NCBI GenBank assembly: GCA_022410635.1
Contig: JAJVDF010000590.1
Span: 319,872 to 383,871, forward strand
Length of the DNA stretch: 64,000 nt
Reading direction: 5' to 3'
Source of the DNA: Tretioscincus oriximinensis
Taxonomy: Eukaryota; Chordata; Lepidosauria; Squamata; Gymnophthalmidae
Shown here in pieces: positions 1 to 10,090 of the stretch (position 1 is its first letter; each line of letters starts with the position of its first letter). Under the pieces are notes generated by a model. It was not told where the DNA came from. It saw nothing but the letters and a program-made list of their open reading frames with translations, and did no database searches. The translations under genes were made by a program, and so were the position numbers.

Positions 1-300
1 CAAAGGAGTGGGAACGAGGAACAGGAGGAAGAGAGGGTAGAGGGAGGGATGGAGGGGACACAGGGAACGGGAGGAGTGAGGAAGGGGATAGGAGGAGACG
101 AAAGGAAGAAGAGGGGAACGGGAATGGAGGAAGAGGTGGGAGGGGGAGGAAGAAGAAAAAGAAAAAAGAAGAGAAGAAGAAAAGAGAAGAAGAAAACAAG
201 AGAAGAAAAGAGAAGAAAGCAGAAGAAAGTAAGATGGGGCCCTAGGGGGAGGGTGCAGAAAGAGAGGGGAAGAGTGGGAGGGGGAAAATAAGAAATGTTT
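1..300. repeat. Purine-rich low-complexity tract (GGA/GAA type)
   Basis: The plus strand is almost entirely A and G, moving from GGGA-rich to AAG-rich repeats. Open frames here encode only K/R/E/G-rich strings, which is what such repeats produce, so no gene is called. The tract continues in the same style after the element at 366-654, so that element probably inserted into a longer purine tract. Confidence 0.9.
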
Positions 301-365
301 GGGTATGGAGGAAGGAAGGGAGAAGGGAGGAAGGAAGAACATGGGGAGGGAGGGAACAAGAGAGG

Positions 366-654
366 TACCGTGTTTCCCCCCAAATAAGATGGTGACTTTA
401 ATTAATTTTTGCTCCCAAGGTTGTACTAGGTCTTATTTTCAGGGGATGTCTTATGTTCCCATGGAGAAGAATTCACACTTATTGGTGAACAATAAATGGT
501 GGTATGGCGGCTTCCGACCACCAGGGGGAGCTCACCACAGCACAAAAGCTATGGTAGGTCTTACTTTTGGGGGAGGCCTTATATTTAGCAATTCAGCAAA
601 ATCTCTACTAGGTCTTATTTTCAGGGGACGTCTCATTTTCAGGGAAACAGGGTT
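366..654. mobile_element. Fold-back DNA-transposon-like element (MITE) with TACCGTGTTTCCC ends
   Basis: The left end reads ACCGTGTTTCCC followed by AAATAAGA. The right end is its imperfect inverse (TCTCATTTTCAGGGAAACAGGGT). Between them the motif GGTCTTATTTTCAGGGGA or close variants recurs at about 429, 548 and 611. Repeated CTTATTTTCAGGGG units inside inverted ends are typical of a dispersed non-autonomous DNA transposon known from several amniotes. I cannot assign the superfamily. A flanking TA at each side is possible but not certain. Confidence 0.7.
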
Positions 655-658
655 GGTA

Positions 659-918
659 TGTAGGTGGGCAGGTAGGTGGGTAAGCAGGTAGGTAGGAAGT
701 CAGAAAGAAGAAGAAAACAAAAGGGAAGAAGAAAAGAAAAGAAGAGAAGAAAAAGGAAGAGAGGAAAGATGGGAGGGAGAGGAGATGGGATGAAAGAAGA
801 CGAGAAGGGAGAAGACGAGAAGAACAGAAAAGACGAAAAGAAGAAAAAAGAAAAGAAAAAAGGGAAGAAGAGAAGAAGAAAAGAGAATAAGATAAGCAGC
901 AGAAACAGAAGCTGAAGA
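659..918. repeat. GGTA-type then GAA/AAGAAG simple repeats
   Basis: Starts with TAGGTGGG/CAGGTAGG units (659-699), then becomes nearly pure purine with AAGAAG and GGAGA units. Both strands give long low-complexity frames (K/R/E-rich on plus, S/F/L-rich on minus). These are composition artefacts. Confidence 0.9.
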
Positions 919-920
919 AA

Positions 921-950
921 AATTAAGCCCAATGGGCAATGGGCTTAATT
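921..950. other. Perfect short hairpin
   Basis: Eleven bases, AATTAAGCCCA, are followed by an 8-base loop and the exact inverse TGGGCTTAATT. It directly follows the purine tract. No function is inferred. Confidence 0.75.
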
Positions 951-967
951 CCACTAGTTATAAATAT

Positions 968-1017
968 AAATGAAATAAACAGATAAAAACAGCTAAATGA
1001 AATAAACAGATAAAAAC
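968..1017. repeat. 23-bp exact direct repeat, two copies
   Basis: The 23 bases at 968-990 (starting AAATGAAATAAAC) recur exactly at 995-1017, separated by AGCT. This is a small local duplication. Confidence 0.85.
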
Positions 1018-1025
1018 AATTCAAA

Positions 1026-2421
1026 CAGACTCAATTCTTTCACCTCTGCAAGGCAAAAAGCAGAGTTAAAGCATCCAAGGATTTGAGCCCAAGTGAGTTG
1101 TGGTAGCATTTTCTCAATCTTCTTTTTGTGCTAACAAAATTAATGATCATGCTACTTTTCCCACTCCTGCAACTTAATGTCAGAATTTATCTTTTTCAGT
1201 ACTGTACTAACATTTGAAGACTGGTGAGATTTGCTGCCTTTTACAAATCAAAATAAGAAAATATTAGTATCATTAAAAGTTAATGATTTTTTTTCCTGTC
1301 CCTTTTGCATTCCATTTTCCCTATCTTTACTAAAAAGAATAAAATTCACCTGGGAAAATTCAAGTCTTTAGCTTTATTAAACTTTTTTATATTGGTCAGA
1401 TTTCCCCCCCAGACTATAATTCCATCTGTGAAATGGGAATTTTAAAAGCTGATATGTTTGGGGTTTTGAGGAAGGGTAAGGAAAATAAAGCATGCAGCAC
1501 ATATTAAAAGATGGATATTAGTAAGAGTTGAAATATGTCTCTGGACTTCAAAATCTTTCATTAAAAGAGAGGAGGATATACTTAAGGCTTGTTTAAACTT
1601 CTGCTGTTGGTGAGATTTCCCAACAAGCAGCTTTTCTGTTTGTTTTGCCTGTGGCAAATATCTAAAGATCAGTAATAAAGCCTTATATAAATAATTTCAT
1701 ATATTGAGGAACAGCATTTTGACACTCACTGATGCAAGGAAAAAGATGAGTCTGAATTAACATTTGACAACACAGTAAGGGCATTGTATTTTCACCTGGA
1801 ACAAATGGCACAAATATTGGAACCAACTGAGGCAGAAACATTCTTAGCATTTATGAGCATATTCTAGCATTTATAGAAAACAGTGCTACTTAAACAAGTG
1901 GCCCATGGATCAACATTGGGCCATGAGGAATTAGCTGCTAGTACATGGCAAGTTCACATAGAGGCAATTGTACTATTCAAAACTTGCAGCTGAGTTCCAC
2001 TAACAATTATAATTTGATAAAGTCAACATTGTTTGTGAAGCCGGCATTTCAACAGTTAGGGTGCATCCAGTTGATCACTCTCTCTCACACACACACAAAC
2101 ACACTCACATTATAATAGTGTGGCTACACAGGATTTGCCTCATATGATTGCAAGGTTCCAGTAGTGGTAACATTAGAAAGATCTGTTATTGCACTTTTCC
2201 TCCTAGTGTTTTTATGTTTTGGTGTCATGATGACACCATGTGNACATCACTGTGAGAACTGCTGAGAGTTCTAAACCTGCCACAGAATTGTTTTCCTATG
2301 TTTCAGTGAGAATACAAAACTACAGACTACAAAGCATGGAAAAGCTCTTTTCTCCTGTTGAATTTATATAGGAAAAGGCAGAAATCATTGTTGAAAAACC
2401 TTTAGTGGACTCTAAAACCTT
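1026..2421. other. No gene recognised; unique AT-rich DNA
   Basis: No LINE, SINE or DNA-transposon signature was seen. Open frames are short and look random. A CT/CA microsatellite lies at about 2077-2112. Confidence 0.55.
2077..2112. repeat. CT/CA microsatellite
   Basis: A short run of CTCTCT followed by CACACACACA with interruptions. Confidence 0.85.
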
Positions 2422-2510
2422 GAGCATCTGAAGAAGTAGACGTGTCTACGAAAGCTTATGCCACCCACTTTTCTCAAGTTAGTCTCAAAGTGCTGCTAGC
2501 TCCTTTGCAA
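2422..2510 (+). mobile_element. 3' terminal fragment of a Penelope-like repeat family
   Basis: Contains the module GCATCTGAAGAAGTAGACG, then GTCTACGAAAGCTTATGCC, then CCACTTTTCTC and AGTCTCAAAGTGCTGCTAGC. The same module recurs near 3.1, 4.8, 27.9, 34.7, 53.7 and 57.8 kb. The fragment is in sense orientation and stops abruptly at CTCCTTTGC, the usual 3' edge. It has no coding content. The family name is inferred from the palindromic copies with long target duplications and the C-terminal peptide at 53974-54123. Confidence 0.75.
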
Positions 2511-3009
2511 AAGGAGAGTCAGAAGTCTTTATCTTATCTTTCCTTTGAATTCCCAACTCCACCAATAAGGGAACCCAACAATCAGGAGCTGAAGAGATAC
2601 AGATCTGCTAAATGCAAAGAATTGTGCCAGGATTTCATGGAAACTGTAGGCGAATTGAAGGGGAAAAGAAAAAAAAAGTATGGATAAAATGGAATGGATT
2701 AAAAACACTGAGTTCTGGTTGTTAGAGTGGATATTGAATATCTAGATTAGAAGATGAAACAATATGCGAGGGGAAGGAAAACAACTGAGTTCCTTTTCCT
2801 AGAAGGAGATGATACTTCCATATGTTGCCTATTTGTTTGGCCGAAAGGAGAGAAGGGGGGAATTTCTTATATCGCCCTTCTTGGTACTTGTAGTTCACAC
2901 AAAGCTTTTGCTCCACTGGAGAATTGAGAGCTTTGGAAGCCAGTAAAAAACAACTTCCAAATTGTACCAGAACTATGAATTTCAATTAGGTTGGACATTA
3001 TTTGGTAAG

Positions 3010-3175
3010 TGATTTCAGAGTAATAACCTTGTTAGTCTTAGTAGAAAGTCTAGCAAGGGGACTTGGAGGCAAACAGGGGAAAGGTAAGTGACATGAGCTT
3101 TTGTAGACACGTCTGTTTCTTCAGATAGTAGGGGACCAATGCCAGCAACAGACTTTATAGGAAACTGTTTGTTCC
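3010..3175 (-). mobile_element. Diverged Penelope-like 3' end fragment
   Basis: Reads in the opposite sense to the 2.4 kb copy: ACCTTGTTAGTCTTAGTAGAAAG, then GACATGAGCTTTTGTAGACAC, then TTCTTCAGATAG and GGGACCAATG. The order of blocks matches the copies at 34.6 and 53.7 kb, with more substitutions, so it looks older. Confidence 0.7.
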
Positions 3176-3435
3176 CTAATCACACTGTGGTAAGGTATGA
3201 TTAGGGAAGTTTTGTGCTGATACACATTAGATGTGTTGTAACAGCTCCCTAAATGGGATTACTGGTAGAGCATATTAATCTAAATTATAATTATTTCTCC
3301 ACAAGGCCATATTTCAAATTATAGGCTTTGTTCATGTACATGTTTTAAATTGTTTTTCTGCTTTTCAATCCAGTTCAAAACTAGTCTTTTTGACTTTTCA
3401 CCACAATTCTTCAGGACTAAAGAAGCTTAAAAATA

Positions 3436-3885
3436 GGTTTGCCATATTTTGGCAGCCCAAAACTGGGACGGGACAGGGTGTGTGTGTGTGTGCACGCGCG
3501 CATGCACAAGCACAGACACTTGTGGTGAGACAGGCAGAACAGAGCTGCACAAAAGCTCTATTCTCCTGTCACAAACCCAAGCGTTTTTCCTCTGCTGGAG
3601 GTGAGTTGGCGCGCTCTGCCTGACAGCAGGCGCGAAACCCCACCTCCAGCAGAGGATCAGCTACGGCATGCTCCGAGGTTTCTTCCAGGACCCTGGAAAG
3701 CNTTGCTCGGGCTGCAGCCGTCAGCCCTGATGGCTCCTTTGCCTTTAAAATCCTGGATTTTTATATTTCCTGATGCAGCCTCGGGGAATATAAAAATCCG
3801 GGATTTTCTCTTAAAACCTGGAGGGGACTATATTTTGGTCCCCAAAGCCGGGATTGTCCTGGCTTCCCAGGATGTATNACAACCT
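3436..3885. mobile_element. Hairpin-rich non-autonomous element, GGTTGCC-type termini
   Basis: The left end AGGTTTGCCAT and the inverse of the right end (AGGTTGTNAT) are inverted repeats, and the internal AACTGGGACGGGAC matches the inverse of CCGGGATTGTCC near the right edge. Two stems lie inside: CCTCTGCTGGAGGTG (3589-3603) pairs with 3641-3655, and about 24 bases at 3747-3770 pair with 3783-3807 around AAAATCCTGGATTTTTATAT. A CTTAAAAAT direct repeat lies just outside each end (3427-3435 and 3888-3896), offset by about two bases on the right. Related copies occur at 57913-58505 and 59085-59331. No coding capacity is evident. The superfamily is unassigned; a hAT-like origin is only a guess. 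Confidence 0.7.
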
Positions 3886-4684
3886 TACTTAAAAATCATG
3901 TATGTGATCAATCCTACATCTTATCCCATCCCTATTACAACACAGACTATAGTGAGAGTAGGATAAGGTCTACCATAGCCAACATTATCATGTGAATGGC
4001 AGATCCCTATTCCGAGATGTAATCTGAGATAAGACCCAGTGCAGAAAGGATTTACTTTTGCTTATTTAATTCTTCCTTTCCCACATAATTAAAAATTACT
4101 AATATTATATTTAGTTTTACTAGAAAAAATGTCATCATTTAATCAATTTTAGATTTCATCATGAATGTAGCTGTTTTATTTATTGTAAATGTTTACTGAA
4201 TGCAGAGGAAAGGAGAAAGCAATAGTCCTATGCAACTGACTTAATCACCATAAGAGTATAGGGTGGTACCCAGTGTGTGGTTAGGCTCAGGCAGACATAG
4301 TAATGACCGCTGGGAAAGTACTAGTCAAGGCCATATTTTCAAAACAAAGGATCCTGAACACACTTTCAATTCAAGTATTGGTTTGTTACTATAACAACCC
4401 AATGCCCTTAAAATTAGTCATCATCCTGGAAGCATTTGTTATTGTGATACAAGAACTAGGCAGAAGACTTCTTGGCATAAGATAAAGACTTCTGACTCTC
4501 CNTTCGCAAAAAAAATAAAATANTGTATGACAGGATCATTACCTTGGTCAGAATAAGAAATCTCTCACTCACTACACCCAGAGGATGGGATAGCAGACAA
4601 AAAGACTCCATCCCAGTGGAATAAAAAAGTAGCTTTAAAAAATGATGTAGGGGACAAGCCATGAACTTTTTTTATTGTTCTTTT
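3886..4684. other. No gene recognised; unique DNA
   Basis: Ordinary AT-rich sequence with no recognised repeat. Open frames are short and interrupted. Confidence 0.5.
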
Positions 4685-4699
4685 ACATTCTGTATTTAG

Positions 4700-4912
4700 T
4701 CAGTATCAGAGAAATAGCTGTGTTAGTCCAATAGAAAGTTCAGCAAAGGGGCTAGTAGAAGTTAGAGACTAACAGGAGAAAAGTGGGTGGCATAAGCTTT
4801 TGTAGAAACATCTACTTCTTCAGATGCATCTGAAGTAGATGTGTCTACAAAAGCTTATGNCACCCACTTTTCTCTTGTTAGTCTCTAACTGCTACTAGTC
4901 CCTTTGCTGGAC
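4700..4912. mobile_element. Palindromic (head-to-head) Penelope-like copy with target duplication
   Basis: The left arm contains TGTTAGTCCAATAGAAAG, AGCAAAGG, GAGAAAAGTGGGTGGCATAAG and CTACTTCTTCAGATG. It folds back at once at the centre TCAGATGCATCTGA into its inverse, ending CCCTTTGCTGGAC near 4912. The flanks form a direct repeat, ACATTCTGTATTTAG at 4685-4699 and ACATTCTATATTTAG at 4911-4925, with one mismatch. A target duplication this long argues against classic cut-and-paste transposons. It fits a retroelement that generated an inverted copy during insertion. Confidence 0.8.
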
Positions 4913-5010
4913 ATTCTATATTTAGAATATTGATACCTCCTTCTGCATTTGATCACACATACAATGTCTGACATTTAAAAAGTTAACTTTTTCAGACACA
5001 TATAAATGCA

Positions 5011-5264
5011 TAGCCAGTTTAGTGTAATGGTTGAGTGTTGGACTCATACCTGGTAATCTCCCAGTTCTATTCCCCACTCCTCCACCAAAGCCAGCTGGGT
5101 AACTTTGGGCCAGCCACAGTTCTTTGAACTCTCTCAGCCCCACCTATTCCACAGGGTGTCTGTTGTGGAGAAAACAGCAAAAGCTATGTGCGCCGCCCTA
5201 TGGTTGGCCGCGCTGAGACCTTTGGGTATAGGGCGGGATACAAGTACAAATAAATAAATAAATA
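5011..5264 (+). mobile_element. tRNA-derived SINE with L2-like TAAA tail
   Basis: The head contains AGTGTAATGGTTGAGTGTTGG (box A-like) and CAGTTCTATTCCCCACTCC (box B-like, degenerate GGTTCGATTCC). The body has CCAGCTGGGTAACTTTGGGCC and CTCTCAGCCCCACCTATTCC. The tail GGGTATAGGGCGGGATACAAG ends in TAAATAAATAAAT. The same structure recurs at 33131-33381. The tail resembles L2 LINE 3' ends found at 17.1, 40.2 and 42.7 kb in this window, suggesting mobilisation by L2 machinery. Confidence 0.85.
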
Positions 5265-8200
5265 GCAGTGATTTCTCTACAATTCCCCCCCAAGCTTATC
5301 TATTCAAAAGAGAAATGGGTTCCTTCAAATATTAGCCAGTGTCTTGATCCTTCTCCACCTATTTATCTGCAAGAGGTAATTCAGTGTTCTAACTTTACCC
5401 ATGGTTGCACTAAAACTAGATTTTATGTAAAAGGAATGTGGCAGCATACTTGAGCAATTTAAAAGTAATAGATTTAAAAAGTTAAAGTCACAGCTTCCCA
5501 GAGGGAAAAATACATGCCTGTAAAACGCCTTTGGAAAATTCTATTAAAATGAATCTATAGGAGTAAGAATTTACANTATTAGGGTCTGAGAAACAAATCC
5601 TAAATATATTTAATAGGCAAATCTAAAGATTCAAATATATCCAATCATTTTTGGATATATGTTTAAACCTCTTTGTTATTTTTTCTTTAAACTGAAAACA
5701 ATCATTCACTCCCATTTCAAACACAGGCAGAAAAGTATTGAAGTGAAATAAGATCTAATATTTTATCTCCCTGCTTTTTCCATTTATCTGATGTATCCCA
5801 CACAAACAGTGTAAATCAGACCTCCTCTGAATTCCACGTTTTCTCACTGCCACCTCTCCTCAGTCCTCATACTGATCCCCTGAGTCAAGCCAGATGGGAA
5901 TAGTGGAGAGATGTCAAGGAAGTGCTGAAAAGGTGACTTGGGTCTCTGGCAGATAATCTGGAGTGAGTTTTTCTGCAAAATCTCCAGGGGCTCTTGCTTT
6001 GCAATTTCTCAGGAATGTTTAATTCCCCTCATCCCTTCCCGGAGTCTCTCTGGAGGGGTCATGGAGGCCTGTGACATCCCTGGAGGGCACTGCCTAACTA
6101 AATTAGCATGAGATAACTTTGGACTCTCTTCCAAACAAGAAAATAGAAGGGAGAGAATTTCATTAAAAGCAGAAGACTAGGTGATCCAACTTAATCCCAG
6201 CCCAGAGCAGCAGTAGAAAAGTTCCCCGTTTATTTGTATCTTGACTCTGAGTTACAGACTTTGCTGACTATAATGGAAACCTGTGTTAAGTGCCCAACTT
6301 GACCTCATCTGACCAAATCTGAGTTTCATAATAAAGACAAAAAGTGAGTTTGGCGGTTTTAAAGCGTTTGATTAGTAGCTGCTCAGGCTGTTTGTGTGCC
6401 ACTCTGTGGAGTGCTGAGATCCAATGGCAAAAGATAAACAATTCAGTGCTTCAGTCTTATATGAGCTTTTTAAACAGGAAACATGAGCCGTTTAATATGC
6501 AGGCCTATTGGAACTCATATATACAATTGCCGATTTCAGTGTTCATTAGTAAAGCAAATACAGTATACCTCCAAAGTACACAGGCACAATTCAAACAGAC
6601 ACTTTTATGTCCTATCAGTAGAGAATAAATCAGTCCTTGTGAGCTTCAAAATGCTTGAGTGATTTCCTTCCAACCTCTTTAGCACAAAACATTTTAAGTC
6701 CAACAAACACAGTACACAAACTTCCTCAAGCAAACAGAAACAAATGAGTTTTGGCACAGTGATTTTTGCGCATTTCCAAGCATACGTCGATCTACTGAGA
6801 CAAAAATCTGCACTTATGAAATGAATTACTTATGTTTTGTTTAATATCATTAACTCTTTTTCCTCCCTGTTGCTGTTGTATACGCATCTACATGCCAAAT
6901 TCTTGCATAGATAAAGAGGACAATGTTCTTCCAAGTTGAAATTCCTTAGTATACTACCATTTTATTCTGATTTTTAAGGATTCACGGTTTAGATGTAAAA
7001 TAGAAATTCCAGGGTGGAGAAAAAGAAAAGCTCAAACTTAAGTTGTAACTTAGCAAACACCAGCCAAGTCTTGAAGACAGGGAAGTAATTATATTCACAA
7101 TAAATATAGACTAAGTTTAATAAACTAAAGTTAATATTATTTTCAGCTTCCGTTTGACCAAAAACGTTCTTTTTCAATCAGTATAATTTTCGCCTCATTG
7201 AATCAGTTAAAGGGGATATTTATCCTTTCCTATTGCAAACCAGTTCTGCCATTGTTCTCATCAGAATTTTTCTACTTTAAATCTCTGTACTTCAGTATTT
7301 TCTTAACATTACTTATCTTAAGTAAATGTGCTGTTGCACAGGAATAACTTCGCAAGAATGATCTCTCAGGGAAAAAATACAGTATGTAGGACCTTAAAAA
7401 ATTGTGCTCATCAGAGGTGAACTTTTTCCACACTCTGGCTTCTTGATCTGGAGCTACACGAGGTCTCAGAGGAATATTCAGGAAATATCAGTTATTAAAA
7501 AGGCAAGGGTAGTAGCAACCCAGGCTCCATTTTAATTATTTCCTAAANGGCTGTCTGTAGGCATTGCTGTATTCCAGGTTGCAACTCAAACAGCTTCTCT
7601 ACTTCACCTTATACCAAGCAGCCTTTAGAAATCATTGAACAAAAATCTGGAGGTTGTCTCTGAGTCTGCTAAAATTTCACTTAAAAAACCAAACATCCAA
7701 ATTCTGAATTAACATTCAGGTGAACATACGTTTTGGTAAACTAAATCCAACATGCTTAACATTCAACATTTAATTATGGTTTATGTCTATACTATTAAAC
7801 TATGATCTTGTACATATGTTTGTATTAAAGTTGACCATTGGCATGTATTCTTAAACAATTAATGGAGACAAATATCTGAAATAGATATAATGCAAAAATG
7901 TGATGTGTCACTTATATAAATGGAGAGAAGTTCAAGGTAAGGTGAGGATTTTTAATTTTCTTTTAAGCCCTCCATAATTCCAATGATTCAAGCTTCCTCA
8001 AGCCTAAATAAAATAAAGATATCATAGCAAGTAATGCAAATGGAATCACATGTAAGGGAGTACCAATGCAAAAAATTAGTCAGATTAAATTAGATTCAGC
8101 TGTGGTGAAATCACATCACAATATAAAACTGTGTCTAATGGACAGTATTTTCCTTCAAATCTGTGATTTTCAAGAGTACTTTTCTAAACATAAAAATGCA

Positions 8201-8534
8201 CTGTTTCGTCCAACATATTTTTATAGATTTATAGAGATTTGTGGATTTATAGAGACTAGATGTGTTTCATGGAAAGATGAGAGAATATTCCCTCTTTTTC
8301 CTTGTGGAGAGAATCTTTTGGGTGGGGGTGTGTCTTTTATTTCCAGCGTTAACAGGAGCACTGATTTAAGACTTTACTGTTTTGTGCAGAAATATACGCA
8401 AAAACGTCAACAGCAAAACATTCCCAATGTTCACAGGTTTATAAGGATTTTTAAGTAGGGATCTTTAGATTTCTTTAAGGTCAAATACACAATGTATTTG
8501 GCATGTAAGAGTACATCTAGAGTAAAAATAAAGA
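5265..8534. other. Long repeat-poor stretch, no gene recognised
   Basis: No repeat family was recognised over about 3.2 kb. Two sub-stretches are less AT-rich and look more structured: about 5800-6120 and 6340-6640. Either could be a regulatory element, but only cross-species alignment could show it. Open frames at 6344-6628 and 8066-8458 have no recognisable domain. Confidence 0.5.
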
Positions 8535-9240
8535 GGTGTGTATTTGTTTGTTCTTGCTTGTACAGGTACGGGACGCCCCCCTGAACTGAACAAAGAAATG
8601 CCTGAAAATGGTGGATGCAAGTACAATGAATGATACAGGAAAAGCCAGAATTATTTGAAAATGGGCAAAAACACATACACACCATTCGTACAAAAACAAC
8701 AGTGCACACAAACATCTTCCAGACACCAAAGTAAAAAGACACACATAACAAGCCCTGCAATGAGGTTCATGCACACACACACAACTACAGCCCACCATCC
8801 TGCTCATTACTGCCACTGCTNTTATTCAGCTCCTTGTTGCAGCCTGTCCACCCCCACTGCTCTTCAGCTGCCGTCTGCCATGTGTCCCATCCCACTGCCA
8901 CTCCTTGGCTCCCCACCACCAGCTCCCCACCCTTCACTGCTGTTTGGCTCCCTGCTGCTGCCTGCCCACCCACCTCTCGTCTCTCTTAGGCTCCCTGCCA
9001 CCCTCCGCAATCAGCAGCAGCTCTCNCATAGGCAGCTTGGCAGCTGCTGAGGCCTCCACCGGCTGCCCTGTGTTGCAACTGGAAGGTGGAGGAGGGGATT
9101 CTCAGTGTGGCTGCTCTGCTGCTTGTTGGCAGACTGGAAAACCCAGCAAGAAAACACACTGGTCGCAAACACACGAGAATCAACATGGANAGCAAGACAG
9201 ACTTCTCTGAATTTTGAAATAACCAAGCCCATTTAAGGCT
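8535..9240. other. GC-raised, CA- and C-rich block, unclassified
   Basis: CA-rich sequence (about 8655-8785, including CACACACACACAACTACAGC) leads into a CCC/CTGC-rich block (8820-9075) unlike its AT-rich neighbours. Several overlapping frames of 60-130 codons are open on both strands, as expected from the composition, and none has a recognisable domain. It may be an old retroelement fragment, but no defining motif was found. Confidence 0.4.
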
Positions 9241-9769
9241 TTTTTAAAAAATCAGCTGTCTCAATCATTGGCCATCACACTGCCTACTTTCCAAGCTACT
9301 TCTTAATCCTCACCATATACAACAAATCATACAAAACTAACAAGACTATCCATGCCATAGATATACCATAGATAACAATCCATAGAAAGTTATATCAAGG
9401 AAAGCACACACTATCCATTGAATGCCCAGCCCCTTCAGAGCTTATCCATTATGCCTGCTGGGGAGGAAGGTCAGGCAAAGGGGTTGCCTTTAAGTGCAGT
9501 CAAACATTGAGCATCTAAACATAACAAAATCAACCAGGCTGATCGAAACCACAGTGCACTAAGCATATTCCTCTTGTGCAACAAAAACAATTCATTTTGA
9601 AAATTCTTGCTTCCTACATTACCTATGGAAGTTAAATATGTTAAACAGCTGAACTGTCAACCATTACCATTCCTGCTTTTATTAACTGACCATTTCTATG
9701 TAATACTAAACTGCATACACTTTCACCATCTTAACATCCAACAATAAGTTTATTTATTTCCGATGATTT

Positions 9770-10090
9770 TTTAAAAAGAATTGTTAATTAATTTGTCATT
9801 AATTTACTATTTTATTTATATGAATTAATATACGAATTATTTACTTCTTAATGATATATTAATTACAATTATATATATATATATATATATATGGGAAATT
9901 ATATAAATAATATATATGAAATAAATATAATATTAATAAACATAAATATAATTAATTATCATTATATATTGATTATCCCCCTGCATAATTAACCCCCTTA
10001 CTAATTCATTCATTCCTGAATTTATTTGCTTATATATTTAATTACTTAATTACTTATTTATTTATAAATCATTAATTTATTAATTCAACC
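9770..10090. repeat. AT-rich low-complexity block with (AT)n
   Basis: Over 85 percent A+T by eye, with many ATTAAT and TTATTTAT units and a pure AT dinucleotide run at about 9869-9892. Confidence 0.85.

Noticed and set aside
49..915. Several overlapping open frames of 80-130 codons on both strands
   Set aside because: They are K/R/E/G-rich or S/F/L-rich strings produced by the purine tract; no domain, no exon signals.
3390..3966. Two overlapping frames resembling a spliced small protein
   Set aside because: They lie in the hairpin element, and equivalent frames recur in its other copies at 58 and 59 kb.
5011..5264. tRNA gene call from box A and box B sequences
   Set aside because: The flanking body and TAAA tail show that it is a SINE; no cloverleaf can be formed over the head with normal spacing.
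8066..8458. 130-codon plus frame
   Set aside because: No recognisable domain, ordinary AT-rich base use, and no neighbouring exon.
8655..9232. Cluster of overlapping frames on both strands suggesting a CpG-island gene
   Set aside because: The frames are proline, histidine, serine and leucine rich from composition alone; no start context, splice structure or domain could be supported.
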